Shown: positions 44,056 through 52,920 of the stretch, one piece after another
How the letters are laid out: each line of letters opens with the position of its first letter
How positions within the stretch are numbered: position 1 is the stretch's first letter
DNA from: a candidate division TA06 bacterium B3_TA06
GTDB lineage: Bacteria; Hydrothermota; Tepidihabitantia; B3-TA06
Direction of reading: 5' to 3'
NCBI GenBank assembly: GCA_005223075.1
Contig: NJBO01000001.1
Location: 186,001-250,000 of the forward strand
Length of the DNA stretch: 64,000 bases
Program-made: the position numbers and the translations under genes
Notes under the pieces: model-generated
Seen by the model: only the letters and a program-made list of their open reading frames with translations
What the model was told of the DNA's origin: nothing
The model's database searches: none

Positions 44056-44382
44056 ATGAAGAATAAACTTACGTCGATCGCTAGAAGATTCCGAAAAAAG
44101 ATGACGGATGCCGAATTTAAATTGTGGATACATCTACGCAATAAACAACTAGGGGTAAAGTTCAGAAGACAATCCACGATAGGAAACTATATTGTCGATT
44201 TTGTTTCCTTCGAGTCCAAACTAGTAATTGAGATCGACGGAGGGCAGCACGCAGGATCAAACGACGACAAATCCAGAGAGAAGTGGTTAACTTCTCAAGG
44301 ATTTAAGGTTCTGAGATTCTGGAATAATGACGTTCTGGAGAATATTGAAGGGGTCTTGGATAAGATAAGAGGTATGCTGTAA
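44056..44382 (+). CDS. DUF559 (Vsr-like endonuclease fold) protein
   Basis: 108 residues. RRFRKKMTDAEFKLWIHLRN, then GVKFRRQSTIGNYIVDFVSF, then LVIEIDGGQHAG and LRFWNNDVLEN are the DUF559 blocks; the D...E-x-D pattern resembles the PD-(D/E)XK/Vsr nuclease site. A longer frame starts at 44029 but its first nine codons are only translated repeat; ATG 44056 is the natural start. It is surrounded by family A repeats. Next gene starts at its stop (TAATG). Confidence 0.85.
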   Translation: MKNKLTSIARRFRKKMTDAEFKLWIHLRNKQLGVKFRRQSTIGNYIVDFVSFESKLVIEIDGGQHAGSNDDKSREKWLTSQGFKVLRFWNNDVLENIEGVLDKIRGML

Positions 44383-44690
44383 TGTCCCCGCCGGTTTACA
44401 CGCGCAGGCTTTCTGCAACTGAGATCAAGGCAGGCTTCATAATGATCCTCAAGGGCAGTCTGAAGCTCTTTCCTCCGCCGGGTGAGAAGTTTACACTTCA
44501 CGTGAAGAGAAAGGAGTTCCAGGTGCGTATCCACAAAGTTTCATGCAAATGCCGCGGGCCTGACAAACCTCACTTCCACTGGTACCTGGACGCATCGGAG
44601 TTCATCAATCTCATTCCCTCCAAGGCAAAGACGGAGGTTACCTTGTTCAAGGTGAAGGAGGGCGTATACCAACTAGAGGTGTTGAAGTGA
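44382..44690 (+). CDS. Unknown small protein
   Basis: 102 residues, not recognised. Beta-rich, with a CKCRGPDKPHFHWYLD stretch whose Cys/His residues could bind a metal. Translation is probably coupled to the DUF559 gene (TAATG). Confidence 0.55.
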   Translation: MSPPVYTRRLSATEIKAGFIMILKGSLKLFPPPGEKFTLHVKRKEFQVRIHKVSCKCRGPDKPHFHWYLDASEFINLIPSKAKTEVTLFKVKEGVYQLEVLK

Positions 44691-45013
44691 AAGTGGCCAT
44701 CGAGCTGCTGCACGAGTGTGGAACAGACTCTCCAGTCTGTTCATTAATTGCGCGCAGACTGGAGCACCTGTGCCACATTATACTTATCTTCGGGGTCCCC
44801 GCGCGGCTACGAAGCAAAAAAACTTCACTTCTCTCCTAACGGGGCAGCGTGCCTTGCTAATCCCACAGGCTGGGGCCGTCGGGTAGGGGAAGGGTGATTG
44901 TTTTCACCCCCTCCTTTATCCTCCCCCATCAAGGGGGAGGTGATAAAAAGGAAACGCGATCCATATAAAATTACCCCTCCCTTGACGGGAGGGGGTAGGG
45001 GGAGGGTGGATAA
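44691..45013. repeat. Repeat-filled gap before the TIR-like gene
   Basis: An ACAGACTC/GAGTCTGT-type hairpin with a further GCAGACTGGAG arm (44712-44775), half of a family B element (44791-44815), and family A arms (44903-45008). No gene is seen. Confidence 0.6.
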
Positions 45014-45844
45014 CTACTTTATCAACCCGGCGGCGCGAAGTTCTCTCCCTATAGCATCTGTAGTTTCTTTATTTTCAATGGAATGCTCAAACTCTATTCG
45101 TGAGACCCCGTCGAGATCAGTATTAATCTTCGGGGGGACCTTTTTCCCCCTTGTCTGATAAAGAATACATACCCCCCTTTTGTCGGGGTCACTTGTCTTG
45201 CAAAGAAACCACCCGAAGAACCAACCGAGCTCGAAAAAGACATTTGGTCTGGCTTGAGCGTATTTTCTACCTCCTATCAAATCGTCCGGTGTCATCAAAA
45301 CGAATGCGAATATAACTTGTTTAGCCTCATCTTCAAATTTCTTAATGAGGGGTTTTACACCACCTGGTCTTTCAGCTAGAACGATAGGGTCTAATCCGAA
45401 CTTGTCTTTTAGCAAGTTCTTCAATCGTTTTAGATTTGGGGTGTCGTGGCCGTGGACGATGAAGACCTTGTTGCCTCTCCGTTTACGTGGCTTTTTCTCT
45501 CCTTTGTTTTCCAGGTCTTCTGCAGAATCGGATAGCTCTTTGATGATATATTCCAACTCCGCAATATAGGATACCACAATGTCTCTTGCTTTCCTAGCAG
45601 AGAAATCATCTGAAGGAGAAGGTAATTTAAGGAAGTTATCTGCGTATTCTTTAAGGTCATTCTCGATAAGAAGTTGCGAAATATCCCTCTTAAAGTCTGT
45701 TATTTTTGTGGAAGCGCCTTGCACAATAGAGTATGACTCCATAGGAGTACGAGATTCTTCCCTCCTGAGGTTTTTCTCAAGTCGGATAAGAGCTATTAAA
45801 TCACCATTTAAGGTGGCAATTATATCTTCTAAGTCAATTCCCAT
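45014..45844 (-). CDS. TIR-like (PF10137-type) nucleotide-binding protein
   Basis: 276 residues. The N-terminal ~130 residues are helical. From about 137, KVFIVHGHDTPNLKRLKNLL, LAERPGG, FVLMTPDDLIGG and ARPNVFFELGWFFG match the TIR-like domain found in CBASS/Pycsar effectors (probable NAD+-degrading enzyme). No cyclase or other CBASS gene is adjacent, so a stand-alone defence role is only inferred. Starts at the AMMECR1 stop (TAATG). AT-rich. Confidence 0.82.
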   Translation of the reverse strand: MGIDLEDIIATLNGDLIALIRLEKNLRREESRTPMESYSIVQGASTKITDFKRDISQLLIENDLKEYADNFLKLPSPSDDFSARKARDIVVSYIAELEYIIKELSDSAEDLENKGEKKPRKRRGNKVFIVHGHDTPNLKRLKNLLKDKFGLDPIVLAERPGGVKPLIKKFEDEAKQVIFAFVLMTPDDLIGGRKYAQARPNVFFELGWFFGWFLCKTSDPDKRGVCILYQTRGKKVPPKINTDLDGVSRIEFEHSIENKETTDAIGRELRAAGLIK

Positions 45845-46404
45845 TAATCTTTCTCCCCGAACACCTCGCCGGTGAAGCAGAAGAGTTCGGTGCCTTCATC
45901 CTTCCAGCAGGAGCGGGGCAGGCCGGCCTTCATGCAGGTATGCTCAAGAAAGGTTTCGCGGTCCCAGCCCTGCTCGACCGGAACCTGGGGCAGGAGTACC
46001 CCCTGATAAGGACCTTGCCGAACAACCAGCCCGTGTTTGCCGACCTCCACAATCTCTGGATTATCTATCTTCTGCAATGGCGAGAGCACGGTGATTTCGA
46101 TCTCGATCTTTGCAAACTCCTGCGGTTCGAGCGGCATAAAACGTGGGTCCCCGAACGCCGCGGAGCGCGCCATCTCCGCTATCGTAAGATACAATGGCTT
46201 CAGCCCGCAGATGTAGCCTATGCATCCTCGCAGCATGCCCTCCTCGTGCAGGGTAACGAACGCGCCCTGCACCCTGGCCAGACGTTCTGTAAGAGGTTCC
46301 TCCGGGTTCCAGGTTCTTCCCTCGAGCTTCTCCTTTATGGCCTTTCTGGCTATATGGAGGAGCTCGGCACGCTCCTCGGTAGTAAGTTCATCTTCCAATT
46401 CCAT
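45844..46404 (-). CDS. AMMECR1 domain protein (AmmeMemoRadiSam system A)
   Basis: 186 residues. GAFVTLHEEGMLRGCIGYI and AFGDPRFMPLEPQE, then EITVLSPL, are the conserved AMMECR1 blocks. It accompanies the Memo-like gene upstream, as in the AmmeMemoRadiSam triad; the radical SAM member is not in the window. Biochemical role unknown. Confidence 0.92.
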   Translation of the reverse strand: MELEDELTTEERAELLHIARKAIKEKLEGRTWNPEEPLTERLARVQGAFVTLHEEGMLRGCIGYICGLKPLYLTIAEMARSAAFGDPRFMPLEPQEFAKIEIEITVLSPLQKIDNPEIVEVGKHGLVVRQGPYQGVLLPQVPVEQGWDRETFLEHTCMKAGLPRSCWKDEGTELFCFTGEVFGEKD

Positions 46405-46439
46405 CGTTAGACCTCATCAGAGGGAAACTTATATCGCAT

Positions 46440-46503
46440 CACTGTTTCACCCCCTCTTTTTCTACCAGACGGTGGCACTTCGTCCCCCATCAAGGGGGAG
46501 AAT
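46440..46503. repeat. Family A repeat between AMMECR1 and Memo genes
   Basis: CACCCCCTC ... CCATCAAGGGGGAG palindrome inside the operon gap. Confidence 0.55.
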
Positions 46504-46531
46504 ATAGAGTGGAACCGCACCGTATCCGGTC

Positions 46532-47353
46532 TCATACGAATGCGAAGGCCGAATAGCCGACCACGTAGCCGCCGCGCTGGCCGGTCATATCATTGGAGTT
46601 GTAGGCGGCAAGCAGGTGAGTTTTTTTAATCCCCAGCCGCTTGGCAGCGTAAAGAAGCGCGGTAAGCCCGTCTCCACCGCAGGCGGCGGCAGTTCCTGAA
46701 TCAAGAGCCTGCTGCAATCCTTCTGCATCGAGGTTTTTCAGAAACTCGATAGTGCGGGCATCGCTAGTCTTACATGCCTCATAAGATTCGCCGTGGTAAA
46801 GATCGGTGGAGATGAGCACCAGCACGTCTTTTTTTGTCCCGACTATCTCAGCCAACGCATCCGCTATTATCTCCGGATGGCTTCTCTGATAATGACCCAG
46901 AAGTATAGGCACTATCCTTACATCAGGCAGCACCATGGCAAGCGGCGGGATCTGAACCTCAAGCGAGTGCTCGGTCTGGTGAGCGGGTATATCGGCCTGG
47001 AACGCTTCGTCGAACTCAAGGAATCGACCGGCCAGCTGTGAGTCTACCTCAAGATTTCCAATGGGCGATTTCCAGACCCCTTCGGGGAAGACCTGGATGT
47101 GTTGCACCATCATGTGATGCTGTGGACCGATGAGCACCACGCTCTTGAGGGCCCTTTCCTTCAACTGGTTATACGCTTCGGCTGCGGCCTGGCCCGAGTA
47201 GATCCATCCTGCATGGGGGACCTGGATCGCACGGATCGTATCCTCTATCCGTGAAGACTCGCAGCGTTTAAAGAACTCCTCCCACATCCCACGTGCCTCG
47301 TCAGGGTCAGTCGGATAGAACTGGTTGCCCCACGCAGGTCTCCGGACTGTCAT
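46532..47353 (-). CDS. Memo-like protein (AmmeMemoRadiSam system B)
   Basis: About 273 residues. PHAGWIYSGQAAAEAY, IGPQHHMM, HQTEHSLEVQIP, STDLYHGESY and CGGDGLTALLYAA hold the conserved His/Cys residues of the Memo family (dioxygenase-like fold). ATG 47353 lies 5 nt after GGAGG; a GTG at 47359 is less suitable. Acts with AMMECR1, role not defined. Confidence 0.92.
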   Translation of the reverse strand: MTVRRPAWGNQFYPTDPDEARGMWEEFFKRCESSRIEDTIRAIQVPHAGWIYSGQAAAEAYNQLKERALKSVVLIGPQHHMMVQHIQVFPEGVWKSPIGNLEVDSQLAGRFLEFDEAFQADIPAHQTEHSLEVQIPPLAMVLPDVRIVPILLGHYQRSHPEIIADALAEIVGTKKDVLVLISTDLYHGESYEACKTSDARTIEFLKNLDAEGLQQALDSGTAAACGGDGLTALLYAAKRLGIKKTHLLAAYNSNDMTGQRGGYVVGYSAFAFV

Positions 47354-47470
47354 CGCCACCTCCGATCAGATCCCATTCGGGATGGTTGCATGAGGATCAC
47401 GGAAACTTTTGAATCTGAAATCCATACCCATTCAGTTTTTTATCTGCTCCCTGCGTTTAGCAGGGCCAAC

Positions 47471-47743
47471 CTACTCGCCTATCAGTCGGTCGAGGTGCGC
47501 TCGTGCCTCGGTATGCTCGGGATCAAGTTCAAGAACCCGGCGGAAGTGTTTCTTGGCCTCTTCCTGTTCGTTTGAACCTTCCAGGGCCAGACCGTAAAGG
47601 TAGTGCGCGTGTGGGTCTTCGTCATCGGTGGCTATTGCTTGTTTGAGGATCTTTACGGCCTCGGAGTATTTCTGATTAAGGATGTAAAACTCCGCCTTCT
47701 CAAGCAGTTCCTTAAACTGTTCTTGCTGATCGTTGTCATTCAT
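47471..47743 (-). CDS. Small TPR protein
   Basis: 90 residues with two TPR motifs (AEFYILNQKYSEAVKILKQA and HYLYGLALEGSNEQEEAKKH). A protein-interaction module; 9 bp behind trkA, so probably in the potassium-uptake operon. Confidence 0.7.
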   Translation of the reverse strand: MNDNDQQEQFKELLEKAEFYILNQKYSEAVKILKQAIATDDEDPHAHYLYGLALEGSNEQEEAKKHFRRVLELDPEHTEARAHLDRLIGE

Positions 47744-47752
47744 TATTTTCCC

Positions 47753-48442
47753 TTACAGCTTTTTAACCCGTTCGATGTCTTGATCCCGACCCAGAATGAC
47801 CAGGGTATCGCCCTCTCGAATCTCGTCCTCTCCGCCGGGAGCGATGTTTACCTTCTCTTCAATGTCAGGGAGGCCCTTTTTGTTGACGACCGGGACCTTG
47901 CTGCGGATTGCAATAACGTTCACCCCGAAGCGTTTGCGCAGGTGTAGGTCCAGGAGTTTGCGGCCGATCATCTTCTTTGGCGCGGCTATCTCCACCACGC
48001 TGTATTCTTCAGACAGCTCGATGAACTCGAAGATGTGGGGGGAGAGAAGGTTCTCTACCAGACGTATCGCTATGTCCCGTTCCGGGAAGATAACGCGGTC
48101 GGCACCTATGCGTTTCACAAGCCTGGCATGGCGCTCATCGGTGACCTTGACCACCACCTCCCTGACACCAATCCCTTTAAGGAGCATGGTTACGAGGAGG
48201 CTGTCTGCGATAGAGTCGCCGAAGCTCACGAGCGCGGTATCCACCTCATCCAGACCTGCATCACGCAGTGACTTCTCATCGGTGGCGTCCAGTTCCACGG
48301 CGTTGGCGAGCTCCGAGCCGAGTTCTTCTATCTTGTCCGGGTCACGATCGCAGGCAAAGACCTCGTAGCCGCGTCTTGCAAGCTCTAAGGCCACCGCCGA
48401 GCCGAAAGTGCCAAGACCGATAACTGCGAATATCCTGGGCAT
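47753..48442 (-). CDS. K+ uptake regulator, TrkA/KtrA type
   Basis: 229 residues. GLGTFGSAVALELARRGYEV is the Rossmann nucleotide-binding loop (RCK-N). After about 140 comes an RCK-C domain, with PGGEDEIREGDTLVILG. It gates the neighbouring TrkH-type channel in response to nucleotides. Starts 1 bp after the trkH-like stop. Confidence 0.93.
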   Translation of the reverse strand: MPRIFAVIGLGTFGSAVALELARRGYEVFACDRDPDKIEELGSELANAVELDATDEKSLRDAGLDEVDTALVSFGDSIADSLLVTMLLKGIGVREVVVKVTDERHARLVKRIGADRVIFPERDIAIRLVENLLSPHIFEFIELSEEYSVVEIAAPKKMIGRKLLDLHLRKRFGVNVIAIRSKVPVVNKKGLPDIEEKVNIAPGGEDEIREGDTLVILGRDQDIERVKKL

Positions 48443-49840
48443 CTAACCCACCACTATGTTGGTTTGAGCAGGACGTATACGTGATGCTCTGGCGCCTTTC
48501 ATGAGCGCGGAACCTATGGTCAGGGTTCCTATCCTGCCGAAGAACATGGTCAGGATCAAGACCAACTTGCCCCATACCCCGAGATCGGCAGCAAACGAAA
48601 GGTACGGGGACAGGGCTGAGCCCGTCGAGATTCCAACCGTTCCGAACGCCGAGAACGCCTCGAACGCACAACGCATCACATCATCTCCACGCTTGAATAT
48701 TACGAGCAGAAGAGTAGAAGTCAAGACCACAAATCCTCCGAGTATGACGAGTGATGTCGCGCGGTGAACCTGATCGGACTTGATGGTTCTGCGCAGCATC
48801 ACCACCTCTCTGCGGCGACGAAGCACCCTGCCTATCTCTGTAAACGCGAGCGCGAATGATGTGGTTTTGATCCCTCCACCCGTGCCACCGGGCGAGGCGC
48901 CAATAAACATAAATAACATCAATACCAGGAGAGTGTAAGTACGCAACCCCCTGATACTTACAAGATTGAACCCTGCGGTTCGTGGGGTGACCGCGGTAAA
49001 GAAGGCGTTAAGTAACTTTACATGAAGCGGGTAAGAACCGAGCGCCCCGTTCCACTCGGATATGAGCACGAAAAGGGTGCCGGCTATGATAAGGGTCGCG
49101 GTGGCTGTAAGAACAAGACGGGTATGGGTGGCCAACCGCAGGGTTTCGCGCCTGATGCGTCTGGCTACGTCGCTTATAACGATGAATCCGACACCGCCCG
49201 TTATGAACAGGGCGGGTATAAGCAGCCCGACCACAGGGTCTTGCGAGAACCGGCTGAGGTTGTCAGGGAAGGTCGAGAACCCGGCGTTGCAGAACGCCGA
49301 GACCGCATGGAACACACCGTGGTAAACGGAACCTGCCCAGCTCATCCCGTGCATGAAGCGGAACCATCCAACCAGGATCAGCGCACCTATACTTTCCACC
49401 ATGATGGTCACCTTGAAGATGGTGAACGCGAAGCGGCTCAGGTTGCGGTAGTTGAGGAAGTTGATGGATTCCTTCATGAGCATGCGCTGCCTGAGGGATG
49501 TCTTGCGGCCGAGAAGGAAGAAGAAAGCCGATGAGAGCGTCATGTAACCCAGGCCGCCGATCTGGAGTAAAATAAGGATCACAATCTGTCCGAACAGGGT
49601 GAAGTCGTAGGGCGTTACCTTTACGATGAGTCCGGTTACACAGGTAGCCGAGGAGGCGGTGAAGAGTGCATCGATAACCGAGCAGCCGTGCGAGGCAAAG
49701 GGAAGCGAGAGCAGCCCGGTGCCCACCGCTATCATTGCTATGTAGCCCAGCGCCAAGAGCCTTCCCGGATTCACCGCCGAGCGCTGGCTCACCGTGAACC
49801 TGGGAGGAAGATCCTTACGCAAAGAGCTTTCCTGCATCAT
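48443..49840 (-). CDS. K+ uptake channel, TrkH/KtrB type
   Basis: About 465 residues in four membrane-pore-membrane repeats. Filter-like turns are TSSATCVTGL, AVSAFCNAGFS, TPRTAGFN and AFGTVGIS. The frame can begin at GTG 49858, but this overlaps the promoter; ATG 49840 is 9 nt after the -10 box. Forms the K+ channel with the following TrkA-like protein. Confidence 0.9.
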   Translation of the reverse strand: MMQESSLRKDLPPRFTVSQRSAVNPGRLLALGYIAMIAVGTGLLSLPFASHGCSVIDALFTASSATCVTGLIVKVTPYDFTLFGQIVILILLQIGGLGYMTLSSAFFFLLGRKTSLRQRMLMKESINFLNYRNLSRFAFTIFKVTIMVESIGALILVGWFRFMHGMSWAGSVYHGVFHAVSAFCNAGFSTFPDNLSRFSQDPVVGLLIPALFITGGVGFIVISDVARRIRRETLRLATHTRLVLTATATLIIAGTLFVLISEWNGALGSYPLHVKLLNAFFTAVTPRTAGFNLVSIRGLRTYTLLVLMLFMFIGASPGGTGGGIKTTSFALAFTEIGRVLRRRREVVMLRRTIKSDQVHRATSLVILGGFVVLTSTLLLVIFKRGDDVMRCAFEAFSAFGTVGISTGSALSPYLSFAADLGVWGKLVLILTMFFGRIGTLTIGSALMKGARASRIRPAQTNIVVG

Positions 49841-49849
49841 AACAGCTCT

Positions 49850-49877
49850 ATTCTCCACCGACGCGCTGTTTTGTCAA
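49850..49877 (-). promoter_or_regulatory. Promoter of the potassium-uptake operon, nearly leaderless
   Basis: TTGACA (49872-49877), 16 bp, GAGAAT (49850-49855), then 9 nt to ATG 49840. Confidence 0.5.
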
Positions 49878-49965
49878 CCGTAACACACCCCGTAACACAC
49901 CACTTGTAGAATACGTGATAGGAGCAAATTGCGAAGGACGAAATAGAACACATCGCATGATTTCT

Positions 49966-50985
49966 TCAAAGCCGCCAGCCTTCCAACTCGGAGTCTTTCG
50001 CAGGAGCCACGAACAGGGTTTGCTCGGCACCTTCTTTATTCCACCAGGTGACGGTAACTTGAGGTTCTTTTTTGGCGTCCGAGTATCTGGCAACTATCTT
50101 TGCACCCCACAAGAAAACTTCGTTTTCTTGCGGGGACCCCGCTTTAAACCTGTTCCCCTCGGCGAAGAGTAATCCTATTGGGCTGCCAACCCCACCGACT
50201 TCTAGGAAGATGCGTCCTTCGCCACCGTGCTGCAGGAGTTCTTCGTTTTCTTCCTTATCCCGTCCCACTATCAACTTGGGGCCCTCTGGATAGCGGAAGT
50301 GCCTGCCTGTCTTGAGCAAAGCAACCGTTTCATCGGTTGCCTCGCCGGGATGATCGAGAAGGTCTTTTAGTTTACTGGAGTACTGGGGTTCGGTAAGAAG
50401 ACAGCCTCCGGCAGGCGTAGCGAACTCAGTTATGCCCCATCGCTCGGCAAGCTCGAACTGGGGTTTTCGGCTCCGTCCCTGGATGTCGAGAAGTTTTTCC
50501 CGGTCTATTAAACCTTGCTTCTCCACCTCGGTTTCGGGAAGCAGTTTCGCTGACAGAGGTCGAAGAAGTCTGCCCTTCAGTCCTGCAGCACGTTCTATCA
50601 CGTCAAGGGACTGCCGGTTCTGGCTCATTGGACGCTCGCCCAGAACCTCTCCCGTGGCTACTGCATCAAAGCCTTCGGCATCAGCGATCTCACAGGCTTT
50701 GCGCAGGAAAAGTATCTTGCAGTCTATGCACGGGTTAAGGGCGCGGCCAAAACCGTGGGGCGGTTTCTCAAGAAGGGGGCGAAACTCCTGTAGAGATATC
50801 CTTATACGCCGCAGATTGATGCTCCACTCCTCAAGATAGTTTTCTCCTCGCAGCCTCTCCGCACTCCCGGTAAACGGGGTTATGAAGTGAAGCGCTTCGA
50901 CCTCCGCGTCTGTCTCCTTGAGTACGCGCGCCGCCAGCAGGCTGTCAAGCCCGCCGGAGAATAGACAGAGGATACGGGCGCTCAT
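49966..50985 (-). CDS. PP-loop ATPase, tRNA thiolation-like (ThiI/MnmA-related)
   Basis: 339 residues. FSGGLDSLLAARVL is the PP-loop (SGGxDS). NPCIDCKILFLRKA and TGEVLGERPMSQNR fit tRNA-thiouridylase-like enzymes, and PAGGCLLTEP is a second conserved Cys block. The exact base modified is not known. A 39-bp family B palindrome (50103-50141) is embedded in frame in the C-terminal region, coding AGSPQENEVFLWG. Last gene of the DUF6754-type operon (4-bp overlap). Confidence 0.82.
   Translation of the reverse strand: MSARILCLFSGGLDSLLAARVLKETDAEVEALHFITPFTGSAERLRGENYLEEWSINLRRIRISLQEFRPLLEKPPHGFGRALNPCIDCKILFLRKACEIADAEGFDAVATGEVLGERPMSQNRQSLDVIERAAGLKGRLLRPLSAKLLPETEVEKQGLIDREKLLDIQGRSRKPQFELAERWGITEFATPAGGCLLTEPQYSSKLKDLLDHPGEATDETVALLKTGRHFRYPEGPKLIVGRDKEENEELLQHGGEGRIFLEVGGVGSPIGLLFAEGNRFKAGSPQENEVFLWGAKIVARYSDAKKEPQVTVTWWNKEGAEQTLFVAPAKDSELEGWRL
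50103..50141. repeat. Palindromic element family B, copy 6, inside a coding sequence
   Basis: 39 bp, CACCCC ... GGGGACCCCG with AAAA-CTTCG-TTTT at the apex. It adds 13 codons without a frameshift to the PP-loop gene. Confidence 0.7.
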
Positions 50986-51674
50986 AAGAGTGCTTTAAAG
51001 AAATCCACCGTGCCGACGATCCAGTCGTAGACCAGGAAGTAGAGCCTGCCGATAAGAAGCGAGACACGAGACATCACCGTGTAGCCGAACGCGGCACCGA
51101 ACGAGACCATGATGAAGGTGATGCCCACGCGCGATACCCCGCCGAGGAGACCTTTGTGAGGACGTGAGAAGTAGAAGTAGATGATGGTTGAGATCACACC
51201 CACAAAGAGCAGGAGATTGGCTACAACCTGCCAGAGATCAGGGGTCCAGAGTGGAAGGAAGGTGGCCTGAACCTGGGGCAGAAGCACACCCTGGATGCTT
51301 CCGGTTATACCCAGACCTGCGCCAAGTCCTATGGTGAACGCAATAGGCCAGCGGGATAGCCATCCTACCCGAGGACCGAACCAGCGGGTAAGCATAAGGA
51401 ATCCCAGGGCGGTCGGGATGATTAGTATCCACGCCTCCCAGAACGCGGTAGCGGAACCGGTCTCAAGAAAAACCTGCCAGTTGTCGGCAAAGACGTTCAC
51501 CACCATCTGCTCCATGGTGAACTTGGCGGCGTAGATCACCCAATAGGCCACCGAGGCACCCACGTAGAGGTGTTCTGCAAACTTGTAGAGTGGATTATCT
51601 CGGTAGAGAAAGGAGAGGATGGCGATAGTGAGCGTGGCAGCGATCCAGATGCCGAGGATTGTGGAGAAGTTCAT
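50982..51674 (-). CDS. Multi-pass membrane protein of the DUF6754-type operon (I)
   Basis: 230 residues, about seven predicted membrane helices starting with IWIAATLTIAILSFLYRDNP. No recognised family. It overlaps both neighbours by 4 bp, so it is tightly coupled to them. Probably a subunit of an unknown membrane complex. Confidence 0.7.
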   Translation of the reverse strand: MNFSTILGIWIAATLTIAILSFLYRDNPLYKFAEHLYVGASVAYWVIYAAKFTMEQMVVNVFADNWQVFLETGSATAFWEAWILIIPTALGFLMLTRWFGPRVGWLSRWPIAFTIGLGAGLGITGSIQGVLLPQVQATFLPLWTPDLWQVVANLLLFVGVISTIIYFYFSRPHKGLLGGVSRVGITFIMVSFGAAFGYTVMSRVSLLIGRLYFLVYDWIVGTVDFFKALL

Positions 51675-52912
51675 CTCCTCCTCCTTCTCTCCGCAATGTC
51701 CATAGCGAACTCGGCGATGCTGCCTATGACGATGAGGATGATGACAAGTATGTGTGCCGTTGACTGTGCAGGCATCCCGCGGGTTGCCAGGCCCTTCTTT
51801 TCTATGAGGGACTCGTACTCGCTTGCGCCCTTCAGTCCGCCGAGAAACCCTGCAAGCTGACCAGACTGAAGGTAGGGGTAGAGATCAGGAGCAACAACAC
51901 CGGTCACTCCTCCTATGATCTGCTGGCCGAAACGGGCGCCGGCGAAAGCGATCCAGGTCTCGACCTGGATTCCATGAGCAAAACTCGCCAGGATCGCGAT
52001 ATCATCGTAGTTATGAACACCGACCATCATAGGGAGAGAGTCAACATTGATGTTCTGGTAATCCTGTCGGTAGAAGTCTCGTATCTCACGTCCCATTCCT
52101 ACTATTATCGGCACCATACCGGGACGGTAGCCGAGGTTGACAAAGTCAATTCCATATCGTTTAAGATACTGATCAGCGGCGTGCCCCAGGGCCTCTTGGT
52201 ATTCGGTGATGTGCTTATTGTACTCGGCGGCGGCGCGTTCCAGGATCCGCACATACCCTGGATTCTGCTCGCGGACGTCGCCTTTTAATCTCTTCTGATA
52301 CTCGGCTGCATGCCTGTTGAACTCCTCACCAGCATACTTCACCGCCTTCCAATACTCAAAGATATGTTTCTGGAACTTGATGGCGGCACTGTCCACCTCC
52401 TCGAGGTAATGGAAGACGAGGCTGTCCAGGGTTTCCTGGTGCTGGAGAGTATACTCTTGATCGAACTCGGCTGCGGCAGTTTTTAATACCTCCCGGTATC
52501 CGGCAGTATACTTATCGAGGTCCTCACCGGCGTGTTCCACCGCCTGTTGATACTCTGCTTCATGGTTTTGATTGTACTCCGCAGCGCCGCGTTCCACGGC
52601 CTCCTGGCCCAGGGGCAGGCCGGTAGGGATGTGACCCAGGAGGATTATCCGCAGATCCTTGCGGAAGGCGTGGTTCGTTATCGCCACGATCATGGGCTGG
52701 CACTCAGGGTAGCTGGTTGCATCGTAATCCACCGAGAACATGATAACAGAGCCAGATTTCAGGGTATCGATGGCGTTGAAGGCCTTTTGAACAGGTTCTC
52801 CGATCTCAAAGGGGATAGGTATGGTAAAAAGCATAGGCACAAGCACCACTCCGATCATAAGAAGGAAGATGATCCGGCGGTCAATATTGGTTAGCCACTT
52901 TAGGAACTTCAC
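51671..52912 (-). CDS. Membrane-anchored protein of the DUF6754-type operon (II), with 18-residue repeats
   Basis: 413 residues. Membrane helix at about 14-32, another near the C-terminus (385-404) and an extracytoplasmic body with LLGHIPTGLPLGQ, NLGYRPGMVPIIVGMGREIR and VHNYDDIAILASF. Between them, residues 109-252 consist of degenerate 18-residue repeats with consensus AAEYxKHxxEYQxALxHA. These look inserted into an otherwise compact domain. Function unknown. Confidence 0.72.
   Translation of the reverse strand: MKFLKWLTNIDRRIIFLLMIGVVLVPMLFTIPIPFEIGEPVQKAFNAIDTLKSGSVIMFSVDYDATSYPECQPMIVAITNHAFRKDLRIILLGHIPTGLPLGQEAVERGAAEYNQNHEAEYQQAVEHAGEDLDKYTAGYREVLKTAAAEFDQEYTLQHQETLDSLVFHYLEEVDSAAIKFQKHIFEYWKAVKYAGEEFNRHAAEYQKRLKGDVREQNPGYVRILERAAAEYNKHITEYQEALGHAADQYLKRYGIDFVNLGYRPGMVPIIVGMGREIRDFYRQDYQNINVDSLPMMVGVHNYDDIAILASFAHGIQVETWIAFAGARFGQQIIGGVTGVVAPDLYPYLQSGQLAGFLGGLKGASEYESLIEKKGLATRGMPAQSTAHILVIILIVIGSIAEFAMDIAERRRRR
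52157..52588 (-). repeat. 54-bp coding repeats (18-residue helical units)
   Basis: Six to seven degenerate units in residues 109-252 of the 413-residue protein. The clearest are AAEYNKHITEYQEALGHA and AAIKFQKHIFEYWKAVKYA. Eighteen residues equal five helix turns, so a long rod or coiled coil is expected. Confidence 0.65.
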
Positions 52913-52920
52913 TTCCCCTC

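Noticed and set aside
49022-49534. 170-codon plus-strand ORF
   Set aside because: Shadow of the TrkH-type gene; low-complexity, charged translation without family features.
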